Assembly: GCA_035283065.1 (NCBI GenBank)
Contig: DATEUP010000175.1
Span: forward strand, 1-15,327
Direction: 5' to 3'
From: DATEUP01 sp035283065
Lineage (GTDB): Archaea; Thermoplasmatota; DTKX01; DATEUP01
DNA length: 15,327 nucleotides
This document shows, piece by piece, positions 7,685 through 13,619 of this stretch. Position 1 is the stretch's first letter. Each line of letters opens with the position of its first letter. The notes beneath the pieces are model-generated. The model saw only the letters and a list, made by a program, of their open reading frames with translations, was not told the origin of the DNA and ran no database searches. A program made the position numbers and the translations under genes.

Positions 7685-7945
7685 CTACTTTCCGCGCAGC
7701 CGTTCCATCGTCGCGGCCGACGCGCGGATCCAAAGGACCTTGCCGCCCGGGCCCTCGTCGTAGACCATTTCGTGCTCGGCCATGTAGTCGAGGGCCTCGT
7801 CGAGCAGGGGCGCTGCGATCCTGTTGTCAAGGTCTTTCCGAATCTGGTATCGGCTAACCGGCACTGCGGCCTTTCGAAGGACTCCTTCAATGGCTCGGAG
7901 GGTGGCGGTCGTGGGACCGCGCGCTACGACGTGGGTTGTTGGCAT
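7685..7945 (-). CDS. Small winged-helix DNA-binding protein, probable antitoxin/autoregulator
   Basis: 86 residues. Residues 13-75 fit a winged helix: helix 1 ATLRAIEGVLRKA, helix 2 VSRYQIRKDL, recognition helix APLLDEALDYMAEHEMV, then a wing (YDEGPGGKVLWIR). It is encoded immediately before the RelE-like toxin. Its promoter holds an inverted repeat over the TATA box, as expected if the product represses its own operon. Classical RelB antitoxins are ribbon-helix-helix proteins, so a winged-helix partner is a less usual pairing. There is no obvious C-terminal unstructured toxin-neutralising tail; the N-terminal 12 residues are the only flexible part. It could instead be a stand-alone regulator. 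Confidence 0.65.
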   Translation of the reverse strand: MPTTHVVARGPTTATLRAIEGVLRKAAVPVSRYQIRKDLDNRIAAPLLDEALDYMAEHEMVYDEGPGGKVLWIRASAATMERLRGK

Positions 7946-7960
7946 CGGAAACCGTTTGTC

Positions 7961-7978
7961 AGTTGAAGTATATCAATT
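7961..7978 (-). promoter_or_regulatory. TATA box with overlapping inverted repeat, promoter/operator of the winged-helix/RelE pair
   Basis: The plus strand reads AGTTGA-AGTATA-TCAATT. The inner arms TTGA/TCAA are perfect inverted repeats around a 6-bp spacer, and the outer positions match at one of two. The TATATC core is centred about 26 bp before the ATG at 7945, predicting a leaderless transcript. An operator lying on the TATA box would let a bound dimer block TBP. This is among the most AT-rich stretches of the window. Confidence 0.55.
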
Positions 7979-8298
7979 CATCCATTAACGAATTCAGGTA
8001 TGTGAGGGTCTGCGCCCCCGTGTCGCTAGCCGGTCGCCCCGCCAGGAACCGTAGGACCCGCGGCCGTTCCTACTGACTTCCACGCGAAAGGCCCCGGAAT
8101 TGACAGGCGGCGGCTCGCTGGTTTGGAGGGGCTCGAATCTCTTGGCGCTCAAGGCCGGCTCTCGGACACTCGCCTTGGATGGTCGTGGGGTTTGCCGGGG
8201 CGTCGCCGCATTCCGTGTATCGTGCCCGAACCTGCGGCGCGAAGTTTTGCGCCCGCCAGGGGTGCGGCACCCGCGCCGCCCCCGCGTCCACCGAATCC
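7979..8298. other. Intergenic region between divergent antitoxin genes, no confident gene
   Basis: The first 20 bases are AT-rich; the rest is GC-rich like the chromosome. Small open frames on both strands show no recognised domain. One plus-strand frame (about 8100-8220, TTG start) contains GSNLLALKAGSRTLALDGRG, which faintly resembles the early strands of metallo-beta-lactamase-fold nucleases but then loses any resemblance. I found no tRNA, no clear ncRNA and no terminator. Confidence 0.4.
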
Positions 8299-8316
8299 TC
8301 ACCTACACACAGGTGA
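8299..8316 (+). promoter_or_regulatory. perfect inverted repeat, candidate VapB operator
   Basis: TCACCT-ACACAC-AGGTGA is a perfect 6-bp inverted repeat with a 6-bp spacer, ending 12 bp before the vapB start. It sits where a leaderless promoter would lie (13-30 bp upstream), as expected for VapB autorepression. The right arm AGGTGA could also act as a Shine-Dalgarno, though 12 nt is a long spacing. No clear TATA box is visible. Confidence 0.5.
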
Positions 8317-8328
8317 CCCACGGAAGCG

Positions 8329-8562
8329 ATGAGCTCCAAGACGATCTCGGTCAGCACGACGATGTACCGCCGGAAGTGCTCGCGCAAGCAGGCCGGTGAG
8401 AGCATCACTGACGTGATCGCACGGCTCGTTTGCCAGCAGCAACCGCCACTGAGTCGGCACGCCGGGTCCTGGAAGCCGATGTCCAAGTCGGAGGTCCGTG
8501 CTTCCGTGCGCCGGGTCGACGAGCTGCACCACCACGGGACGTCGGAGCGGACGCTGCGATGA
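8329..8562 (+). CDS. vapB: VapB-type antitoxin (DUF217 family)
   Basis: 77 residues. The N-terminal KTISVSTTMYRRKCSRK (4-20) and GESITDVIARL (23-33) match the DNA-binding half of archaeal DUF217/VapB antitoxins. The later HAGSWKPMSKSEV (44-56) matches their conserved C-terminal 'aGsWkdms.eev' stretch, which normally contacts the PIN-domain toxin. Length is normal for the family and the frame is intact. A perfect inverted repeat lies just upstream. The stop codon overlaps an ATG (ATGA), the usual coupling to vapC, but the toxin frame ends after 14 codons, so this antitoxin appears orphaned. It may still act as a DNA-binding regulator or neutralise a VapC encoded elsewhere. M12, K15 and C16 differ from the usual pattern, and the AT-richer codons (GTT, AGT, CAA, ACT) differ from the long neighbours. 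Confidence 0.72.
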   Translation: MSSKTISVSTTMYRRKCSRKQAGESITDVIARLVCQQQPPLSRHAGSWKPMSKSEVRASVRRVDELHHHGTSERTLR

Positions 8563-8603
8563 CGGTCCTGATGGACCTGTTGCGCGGGACGAACCATTCC
8601 TGA
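8559..8603 (+). pseudogene. Remnant of a VapC (PIN-domain) toxin gene
   Basis: The ATG overlaps the vapB stop (ATGA) and the frame reads MTVLMDLLRGTNHS then TGA. VapC toxins commonly begin M-x-V-L-D-T-S-V-L-I-D-L-L-R-G. The same residues appear here with about five missing between two V-L pairs, including the first catalytic Asp-Thr of the PIN domain. After the stop, no frame in the 86 bp before the next gene resembles the rest of a PIN domain. The toxin is therefore lost, possibly by a deletion between short direct repeats followed by a larger deletion. The remnant is very short, so the reading relies on its position. Confidence 0.5.
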
Positions 8604-8658
8604 GGACCCCGGAGCGAGTGGGGCGCTGCGCGCCCACCTACTGAAGTTCCCTCGTCGG

Positions 8659-8664
8659 TTTTAT
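8659..8664 (+). promoter_or_regulatory. TATA-like box of the transsulfuration gene pair
   Basis: TTTTAT is centred about 28 bp upstream of the ATG at 8690 in otherwise GC-rich DNA. No Shine-Dalgarno precedes the ATG, consistent with a leaderless mRNA. Confidence 0.5.
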
Positions 8665-8689
8665 CCCCGGCAAGACCATCCCGAAGGCA

Positions 8690-9691
8690 ATGCCCCCAAT
8701 CGCTTCCAGCGTGCTCGATGCCGTTGGGAACACCCCCCTCGTCCGCCTCAACCGCGTCGCGAAAGGCACCGCGGCCACCATCGCCGTGAAAGTCGAGGCG
8801 ATGAACCCGGGGCGCAGCGTGAAGGACCGCATTGCGCTCGCCATGGTCGAGGAGGCCGAGCGCAAAGGCCTACTCAAGAAAGGCGGAACGATCGTCGAGC
8901 CCACCTCCGGCAACACGGGCGTCGCACTCGCCCTCGTCGCGGCGGTGAAAGGCTACAAGTGCATCTTCACGATACCCGACAAGATGAGCGCCGAGAAGAT
9001 CCGGCGCCTCAAGGCGTTCGGCGCCGAGGTCGTCGTGACGCCGACGGCCGTGCCGCCGGAGTCGCCCGAGTCGTACTACTCGGTGGCCGCGCGCATCGCG
9101 CGCGAGACGAAGGGCGCATACATGCCGATGCAGTACCACAACCTGACAAACACGCAGGCGCACTACCGCTCGACGGGCCCCGAGCTCTGGAAGCAAACCA
9201 GTGGCAAGCTCACGCACTTCGTGGCGGGGATGGGCACAGGCGGCACGATCTCGGGAACCGCGAAGTACCTCAAGGAGAGGAGCAAGGGGAAGGTCCAGGT
9301 CGTCGGCGTCGACATGGAGGGCTCGATCCTGGAGAAGGCGTTCAGGGGCAAGAAGTGGACCTGGGCAGAGACCCGGCCCTACAAGGTGGAAGGCATCGGT
9401 GAGGACTTCATCCCGAAAAACCTGCTCTTCGAGTACATCGACGACGTCGTGACCGTGGGAGACGCGGAGTCCTTCCAGATGGGCCGGCGGCTCGCCCGCG
9501 AGGAGGGCCTCTTCTGCGGGGGCTCGTCGGGGTCAGCGGTCGCGGGCGCGGTAAAGTACGCGCGGAAAAGGAAACTCCCGAAGCGCGCGCTCGTCGTCGT
9601 GCTCCTGCCGGATGCTGGCGAGATCTACCTCTCGAAGATGTTCAACGACGAGTGGATGGCCGAGCAGGGGTTCCTCGAGGGGGGGAAGTAG
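8690..9691 (+). CDS. Cystathionine beta-synthase (PLP-dependent, catalytic core only)
   Basis: 333 residues, fold-type II PLP enzyme. K45 in GRSVKDR is the Schiff-base lysine, TSGNTG (72-77) is the substrate loop, GTGGT (182-186) binds PLP phosphate, and GGSSGS (277-282) holds the residue facing the PLP ring nitrogen. Two stretches favour cystathionine beta-synthase over plain O-acetylserine sulfhydrylase: KVEGIGEDFIP (232-242), and the C-terminal VVVLLPDAGEIYLSKMFNDEWMAEQGFL (302-329), which parallels the end of the eukaryotic CBS catalytic core. It would condense serine or an activated serine with homocysteine to give cystathionine. The regulatory CBS-domain pair and haem-binding N-terminus of animal CBS are absent, so no AdoMet regulation is expected. 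The gene for the next transsulfuration step follows immediately. A cysteine synthase activity cannot be excluded. Confidence 0.85.
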   Translation: MPPIASSVLDAVGNTPLVRLNRVAKGTAATIAVKVEAMNPGRSVKDRIALAMVEEAERKGLLKKGGTIVEPTSGNTGVALALVAAVKGYKCIFTIPDKMSAEKIRRLKAFGAEVVVTPTAVPPESPESYYSVAARIARETKGAYMPMQYHNLTNTQAHYRSTGPELWKQTSGKLTHFVAGMGTGGTISGTAKYLKERSKGKVQVVGVDMEGSILEKAFRGKKWTWAETRPYKVEGIGEDFIPKNLLFEYIDDVVTVGDAESFQMGRRLAREEGLFCGGSSGSAVAGAVKYARKRKLPKRALVVVLLPDAGEIYLSKMFNDEWMAEQGFLEGGK

Positions 9692-9692
9692 G

Positions 9693-10871
9693 CTGGCGGC
9701 GAGGCGGGCCCGCAAGGGCCACGAGCGGCGCTTCGCGACGCGCGCGATCCACGCGGGGCAGGCACCCGACCCGCTCACGGGCGCCGTGACGATCCCGATC
9801 TACCAGACGAGCACCTACGCGCAGGCCGCCCCCGGCGTGCACAAAGGGTACGACTACTCGCGGACGGACAACCCGACACGCACGGCCCTCCACGAAGCCG
9901 TTGCGAGCCTCGAGTCGGCAAGGCACGCGCTCGCCTTCTCCTCGGGGCTCGGCGCAGAGACGACGGTCCTGCTTTCGCTCAAGTCTGGCGACCACATCGT
10001 CTCGGCGCGCGATGTCTACGGGGGAACCTATCGGCTCTTCGACCGCGTCTTTGCAAACTTCGGGCTCACGTTCACTTTCGTCGAGACGTCCGACCTGAAG
10101 GCGGTTGAGCGCGCGATGACGCGGCGCACAAAGCTCCTTTGGATCGAGTCGCCGACCAACCCGCTGCTCAAGATCACGGACATCAAGGGCGCCTCCAAGA
10201 TTGCGCACGCCCACGGCGCGCGGTGCGTGGTCGACAACACCTTCGCCTCGCCCTTTTTCCAGAAGCCCCTCGAGCTCGGGGCCGACCTCACGCTCCACTC
10301 GACGACGAAGTACATCGCCGGCCACGCGGACGTAGTGGGCGGCGTGGTGGCGCTGAATGACAGCGCGTGGTACGAGCAGCTGAAGTTCCTGCAAAACGCC
10401 GCGGGCGCCACCCCGGGGCCGTTCGACTGCTTCCTCACGCTTCGGGGCTTGAAAACACTCGCCTACCGGATGCAGGCCCATGAGCGCAACGCGATGCGGG
10501 TCGCGCAGTTCCTTACCGGCCACCCGCGCGTGAAGCGCGTGTACTACCCGGGGTTGCCCTCGCACCCGGGGTACAAGCTCGCCGCGCGCCAGATGAGCGG
10601 GTTCTCGGGGATGGTTTCCTTCGAGGTCAAGGGCGGGGTCCGGGAAGCCAAGCGCGTCCTGCGGCGGCTGAAGCTCTTCAAGACGGCCGAGAGCCTGGGG
10701 GGAGTCGAGTCGCTTGTGGAGATGCCCGCGATCATGACGCACGCGTCGATCCCGCGCGAGGAGCGGCTAAGGGCCGGCCTCGACGACGGGCTCATCAGGC
10801 TCTCGGTCGGGATCGAGGACGGGGACGACCTCTTGGAGGATCTCGCGCGCGCGCTCCGTGGGACTGGCTAG
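9693..10871 (+). CDS. Cystathionine gamma-lyase / gamma-synthase family PLP enzyme
   Basis: About 392 residues, fold-type I Cys/Met metabolism enzyme. It has YSRTDNPTR (55-63), the VVDNTFASPFFQKPLELGAD stretch (179-198), K206 in LHSTTKYIAGHADVVGG as PLP lysine, and SLGGVESL, then MTHASIPREER, then GLIRLSVGIEDGDDLLEDL at the end. Next to cystathionine beta-synthase it most likely cleaves cystathionine to cysteine, 2-oxobutyrate and ammonia; gamma-synthase or related activity cannot be excluded. Start choice is difficult. The conserved protein begins about 15 residues before AIHAG, but that region has no ATG, GTG or TTG in frame. The only canonical in-frame start upstream is an ATG at 9612, inside the previous gene, which would add 27 low-complexity residues read out of frame through it. 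A CTG at 9693, one base after the upstream TAG and preceded by GAGGGGGG, fits better and is given here. The stop codon overlaps that of the convergent gene. Confidence 0.85.
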   Translation: MAARRARKGHERRFATRAIHAGQAPDPLTGAVTIPIYQTSTYAQAAPGVHKGYDYSRTDNPTRTALHEAVASLESARHALAFSSGLGAETTVLLSLKSGDHIVSARDVYGGTYRLFDRVFANFGLTFTFVETSDLKAVERAMTRRTKLLWIESPTNPLLKITDIKGASKIAHAHGARCVVDNTFASPFFQKPLELGADLTLHSTTKYIAGHADVVGGVVALNDSAWYEQLKFLQNAAGATPGPFDCFLTLRGLKTLAYRMQAHERNAMRVAQFLTGHPRVKRVYYPGLPSHPGYKLAARQMSGFSGMVSFEVKGGVREAKRVLRRLKLFKTAESLGGVESLVEMPAIMTHASIPREERLRAGLDDGLIRLSVGIEDGDDLLEDLARALRGTG

Positions 10872-11842
10872 GGGCGGCGTGGGGATTCCGGCCTCGCCCT
10901 CCAGAGCCAAACGGCTGCGGCGCAAACGACGAGAGCGCCGATGGCTCCAGAAGCCCAGAGCTGGAACGTCCCGAGGGGCTCGGGGACGATGACCTCGAGG
11001 AAGGCCGTGGCGTTCGCCACCGGAGCGCTTTCGGAAGACCGGATCGCGCCAGAGCGCACGGTAATCATGACCGTGTGGCGGCCTGGGGCCTCACCCGCCC
11101 ACTCGAGCTGCGCGGTAAACTCCGCGCCCATCGAGGTGTTCGTAAGGGAGGAGAGCGTGACCGTCGGGGGAATCGAGACCCGAAGCCCCGCCGGCGCTTC
11201 GGCCGAGACGCCGGAGAGGATGGGCTCGCCCGGGCTGTTCGTGAGTTGCTGCGCACGCACGAGGACGAGGGCCGGCGGAGAGCCCGACCCGACACGCACG
11301 GACGACGGGGCCGCGTCCACGGACATCGTGCCGTGGAACTCGCGCGCCCTCACGATCGACTGGGCCTGGGCGCGGCAGCTCGTACCGTTGAATTCCCCAA
11401 GGGCCGTCACGGTAAGCTGGGCCGGGTCGTTTGCAGGGGTCGCGGCGGGCACGATGACGGTCAGGTTGAAGGTGGCGTTCGCGCGCATGCCTTCCGCGAA
11501 CGTGGGCGCCGAGGGGTTGACGATGACCGCCCAGTTGCGGCTGAGCTTGGCGTCGAGGCGGACGACACCGGTCCAATTCTCGGGCTTGTTCACCGCAACC
11601 TTCCCCTGAAAGGTCACGGCCGCATTCGTTTCGAGAGTGACGCTCGCAGCGCGTTCGGAGGGGGCGAGCACCACGGAGACCGCGCAGCCGTCCTCGACGG
11701 CCGCCGCCGGCGGGGCAATCCAGAGTGCCGAGAGCGCAAGTAGCCAGCAGGTCCCGTGGAGGGCCCAACCGGAGGGGCGGTTCTGCGCCCGACCGGGCCC
11801 AGCGCCGCGACCGCGCCTGCCCAAGCCTGCGCCCTCCCTCAC
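10868..11842 (-). CDS. Secreted single-pass membrane protein, paralogue 4 of a four-gene operon
   Basis: 324 residues from a GTG that overlaps the upstream stop as GTGA. A long basic N-region (1-23) precedes a hydrophobic signal sequence (about 25-48, ending PPAAA). The outer part appears to be two beta-sandwich-like domains: about 50-165 with C53 and C156, and about 166-290. Residues about 297-313 form a transmembrane helix, followed by an Arg-rich tail (WRARPESPRRP). It shares with its three neighbours C-x-V-x-x-x-L-x-P-x-E, then V-x-F-x-G, then N-W-x-V-x-V-x-P, then F-N-L-T-V-x-V-P, then the second Cys. Sequons (NWT, NAT, NLT, NTS) suggest glycosylation outside. The family is not recognised. 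A role in a surface complex is inferred only from operon structure and topology. Last gene of the unit; its stop overlaps the convergent lyase stop. Confidence 0.75.
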   Translation of the reverse strand: MREGAGLGRRGRGAGPGRAQNRPSGWALHGTCWLLALSALWIAPPAAAVEDGCAVSVVLAPSERAASVTLETNAAVTFQGKVAVNKPENWTGVVRLDAKLSRNWAVIVNPSAPTFAEGMRANATFNLTVIVPAATPANDPAQLTVTALGEFNGTSCRAQAQSIVRAREFHGTMSVDAAPSSVRVGSGSPPALVLVRAQQLTNSPGEPILSGVSAEAPAGLRVSIPPTVTLSSLTNTSMGAEFTAQLEWAGEAPGRHTVMITVRSGAIRSSESAPVANATAFLEVIVPEPLGTFQLWASGAIGALVVCAAAVWLWRARPESPRRP

Positions 11843-12735
11843 CGTCGATCCGGCCGCGTGGCCTGCCAGACCCATAGGGCCGCACCGAGGGTGACGATGG
11901 CCCCGACGACGGTAAACGCCACCACGGCGCCGTTCATCGGTTGGGGCAGGACGCGCACTTGGATGGTCGTCGAGAAGAACATCCTTATCCCCCCCGGTTC
12001 GCGCGTTCCGAGCACGTCCGCAAACACCGTCACGGTGTAGGTGCGAGGGGTGCCGTCGGGCGGGAAGAAGTGCACGGTCACGAGGCCCTGGACGGAATCG
12101 GACCCTGAAGGTGAGAGGGCGATATCCTGGGGGGCGTCGTGGGCGACCCCGGCCGAGGTCCGGACGTTGAGGCGGGCCAATGCGGGGCCCGGCGCGTTTG
12201 TCGCCGCCGTGAGCGTGAGGTCGACCGTGGCCGCGCCCGTGACGGGGTCGACGTCGGCGGGCTGCGGGCTCACCTTGATCCTGACAGGTTCGAAGTAGGG
12301 CAGCGGCGTGACCCGCGCTTGGGCGGAGGCTTCGCCGCACGCAACATCTCCGGCGTTCGCTCGGCCTTCGACGCTAACAAGTCCCGTTCCTGTCGACGGG
12401 GCGCCGTGCGGGACGACGACCGACACGTTGAACGTGCCGTTGGATTGTTCCGCCTCCTCGAGGACCATGGAAGCGGGGTTCATGGTCACCGTCCAACCTG
12501 TGGAGGCGGTCGCCGTGAACCGGATCTCGGAGGCCATCGAGGGGGCGGCGGTGACGGCGAAGGAGCCCTCGAACGTTGCGTTGACCGGGTCGTCTTCGCG
12601 AACCCAAACGTCAAGCTCCGCAGGGGCGAGCGTTAGGGAAAGCACGCAGGTGTCGGCGGAGGCCGAGGCGGGGCGGGGGCCCGAGAGCAAGAGGAGCGCG
12701 AGGACAAGCACGCCGAGCCGGGACGTCCCGCTCAC
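11839..12735 (-). CDS. Secreted single-pass membrane protein, paralogue 3 of a four-gene operon
   Basis: 298 residues from GTG at 12733-12735, overlapping the previous stop as GTGA. The start is supported by GGAGG 8 nt upstream and by an immediate signal peptide (LGVLVLALLLLSG, cleavage near ASASA, about 26). C30 and C133 match the paired cysteines of the other three copies. Shared pattern: L-x-P-A-E, then ATFEG, then STGWTVTMNPAS, then GTFNVSVVVPHG, then CGEA, then PLPYFEPVRI. The second half (about 150-265) looks like another Ig-like sandwich (DPVTGAATVDLTLTA, then YTVTVFADV). A transmembrane helix lies near 273-291 (VVAFTVVGAIVTLGAALWVW) with a short basic tail (QATRPDRR). Extracellular, membrane-anchored, function unknown. 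An upstream extension to an ATG at 12804 is possible on paper but would overlap the previous gene by 70 bp and bury the signal peptide. Confidence 0.75.
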   Translation of the reverse strand: MSGTSRLGVLVLALLLLSGPRPASASADTCVLSLTLAPAELDVWVREDDPVNATFEGSFAVTAAPSMASEIRFTATASTGWTVTMNPASMVLEEAEQSNGTFNVSVVVPHGAPSTGTGLVSVEGRANAGDVACGEASAQARVTPLPYFEPVRIKVSPQPADVDPVTGAATVDLTLTAATNAPGPALARLNVRTSAGVAHDAPQDIALSPSGSDSVQGLVTVHFFPPDGTPRTYTVTVFADVLGTREPGGIRMFFSTTIQVRVLPQPMNGAVVAFTVVGAIVTLGAALWVWQATRPDRR

Positions 12736-13619
12736 GGTCGGCGCCTCCGCCACAGGACGACCACTGCGGCGCCCGCCGCAGCCGCACCCGCGGCGGGGAC
12801 CCACTGCTCCAATTGGAAGGAAGCTGGCGCGAAGCCGCGGGGGACGATGATCGTGAGCCCGAGCTGGCCGTCCTTGGGGGTCAGGTCGTTGCCCTCCGCG
12901 TGGACGGTGATGTTCACGTCGTGGCTCCCCGGCCGAAGGCCCGGTGCGCGCAAGACCACATGGATCGTGCGCTCGGAGGCTTCGGAGAACGTTGCGGGAA
13001 AGTCAAGCGCGAGCGGCGCGTCGACATCGATATCCGGGTCTGCGCGGAAAAGGAAAACGACGTGGACGGCCGTGTTCGACCGCACGCGCACGAGGATGTC
13101 GAACTCCGCGCGGCCCACGCTGCCCTCGTTGACGAGCGATCCGATGGGGATTTGCCCGGAGAAGGCATCCATGTACGGGCGGACAACAAGGGTCGCGGTC
13201 GCGTCGGGCTCGACCGGACACGTGAATCCGCCGAGCGTGACCTGAGCAACGACCCGGACGGTCCCTGAGGGCCCGGGCGCCAAGGCAGGGGGTGTCTCGA
13301 CGGTCACCTCGAAGTAGGTGCCCGAGCCGGAGTCCACGATCTGGAGATCCGGCTCGACCGTTACCGGCCACCCCGTGTCGGTGGACGCGGCCAGGCGGAT
13401 GACCGCCTGGATGGGGGGCGGCTTCTGGAAGGTCACAATCACCGTAGACCGCACCTGTGCGCCCTCGGTGGAGGTAACGGCGGCGACCATCTCCGGGCCC
13501 CCGAAGGACACCGTCGCTTTGCAGGGGTCCGGCGCGGCAGCCGCCGGCCCGGTGAGTACCGCGAAAAGGGCGAGCAGCCCTAGGGCCGCCACCGAAAGGG
13601 AAAGACCGCGCATCGTCAC
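12732..13619 (-). CDS. Secreted single-pass membrane protein, paralogue 2 of a four-gene operon
   Basis: 295 residues from GTG at 13617-13619 (GTGA overlap), or 293 from the ATG two codons later; GGAGG lies 5 and 11 nt upstream of them, so either is usable. Signal peptide MRGLSLSVAALGLLALFAVL, cleaved near GPAAAA. C33 and C134 are spaced as in the other copies. The shared pattern appears as DTGWPVTVEP, then TYFEVTVETPP, then LGGFTC, then VRPYMDAF. Its second domain (about 150-260) contains VGRAEFDILVRVRSNTAVHV and a GSHDVNITVHAEGND strand pair. An Ala/Gly/Val-rich transmembrane helix (about 272-290, WVPAAGAAAAGAAVVVLW) ends in RRRRP. The hydrophobic segment is short and Ala-rich, but the basic stop is clear. 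No enzyme motif is seen; extracellular binding or scaffold role inferred. Confidence 0.75.
   Translation of the reverse strand: MTMRGLSLSVAALGLLALFAVLTGPAAAAPDPCKATVSFGGPEMVAAVTSTEGAQVRSTVIVTFQKPPPIQAVIRLAASTDTGWPVTVEPDLQIVDSGSGTYFEVTVETPPALAPGPSGTVRVVAQVTLGGFTCPVEPDATATLVVRPYMDAFSGQIPIGSLVNEGSVGRAEFDILVRVRSNTAVHVVFLFRADPDIDVDAPLALDFPATFSEASERTIHVVLRAPGLRPGSHDVNITVHAEGNDLTPKDGQLGLTIIVPRGFAPASFQLEQWVPAAGAAAAGAAVVVLWRRRRP
12744..12748 (-). promoter_or_regulatory. Shine-Dalgarno of paralogue 3, inside the Arg codons of paralogue 2
   Basis: GGAGG on the minus strand lies 8 nt before the GTG at 12735 and is read in paralogue 2 as part of its terminal Arg-Arg codons (CGG AGG). It decides the GTG start. 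Confidence 0.6.

Noticed and set aside
8120..8165. Possible tRNA T-arm (GGCTCGAATC) in the intergenic stretch
   Set aside because: The flanking bases do not form a 5-bp T stem, and no matching acceptor, D or anticodon arms occur upstream.
8070..8637. Minus-strand open frames opposite vapB
   Set aside because: They match nothing recognisable, whereas the plus frame matches VapB at both ends and has normal length, an operator-like repeat and ATGA coupling.
9642..10742. 366-codon minus-strand open frame opposite the gamma-lyase
   Set aside because: Shadow of a clearly conserved PLP enzyme; no recognisable motifs.
11843..12340. Extension of paralogue 4 upstream to 12340
   Set aside because: It would overlap the previous gene by about 500 bp with Arg/His-rich nonsense and bury the signal peptide; the GTGA start at 11842 is the natural one.
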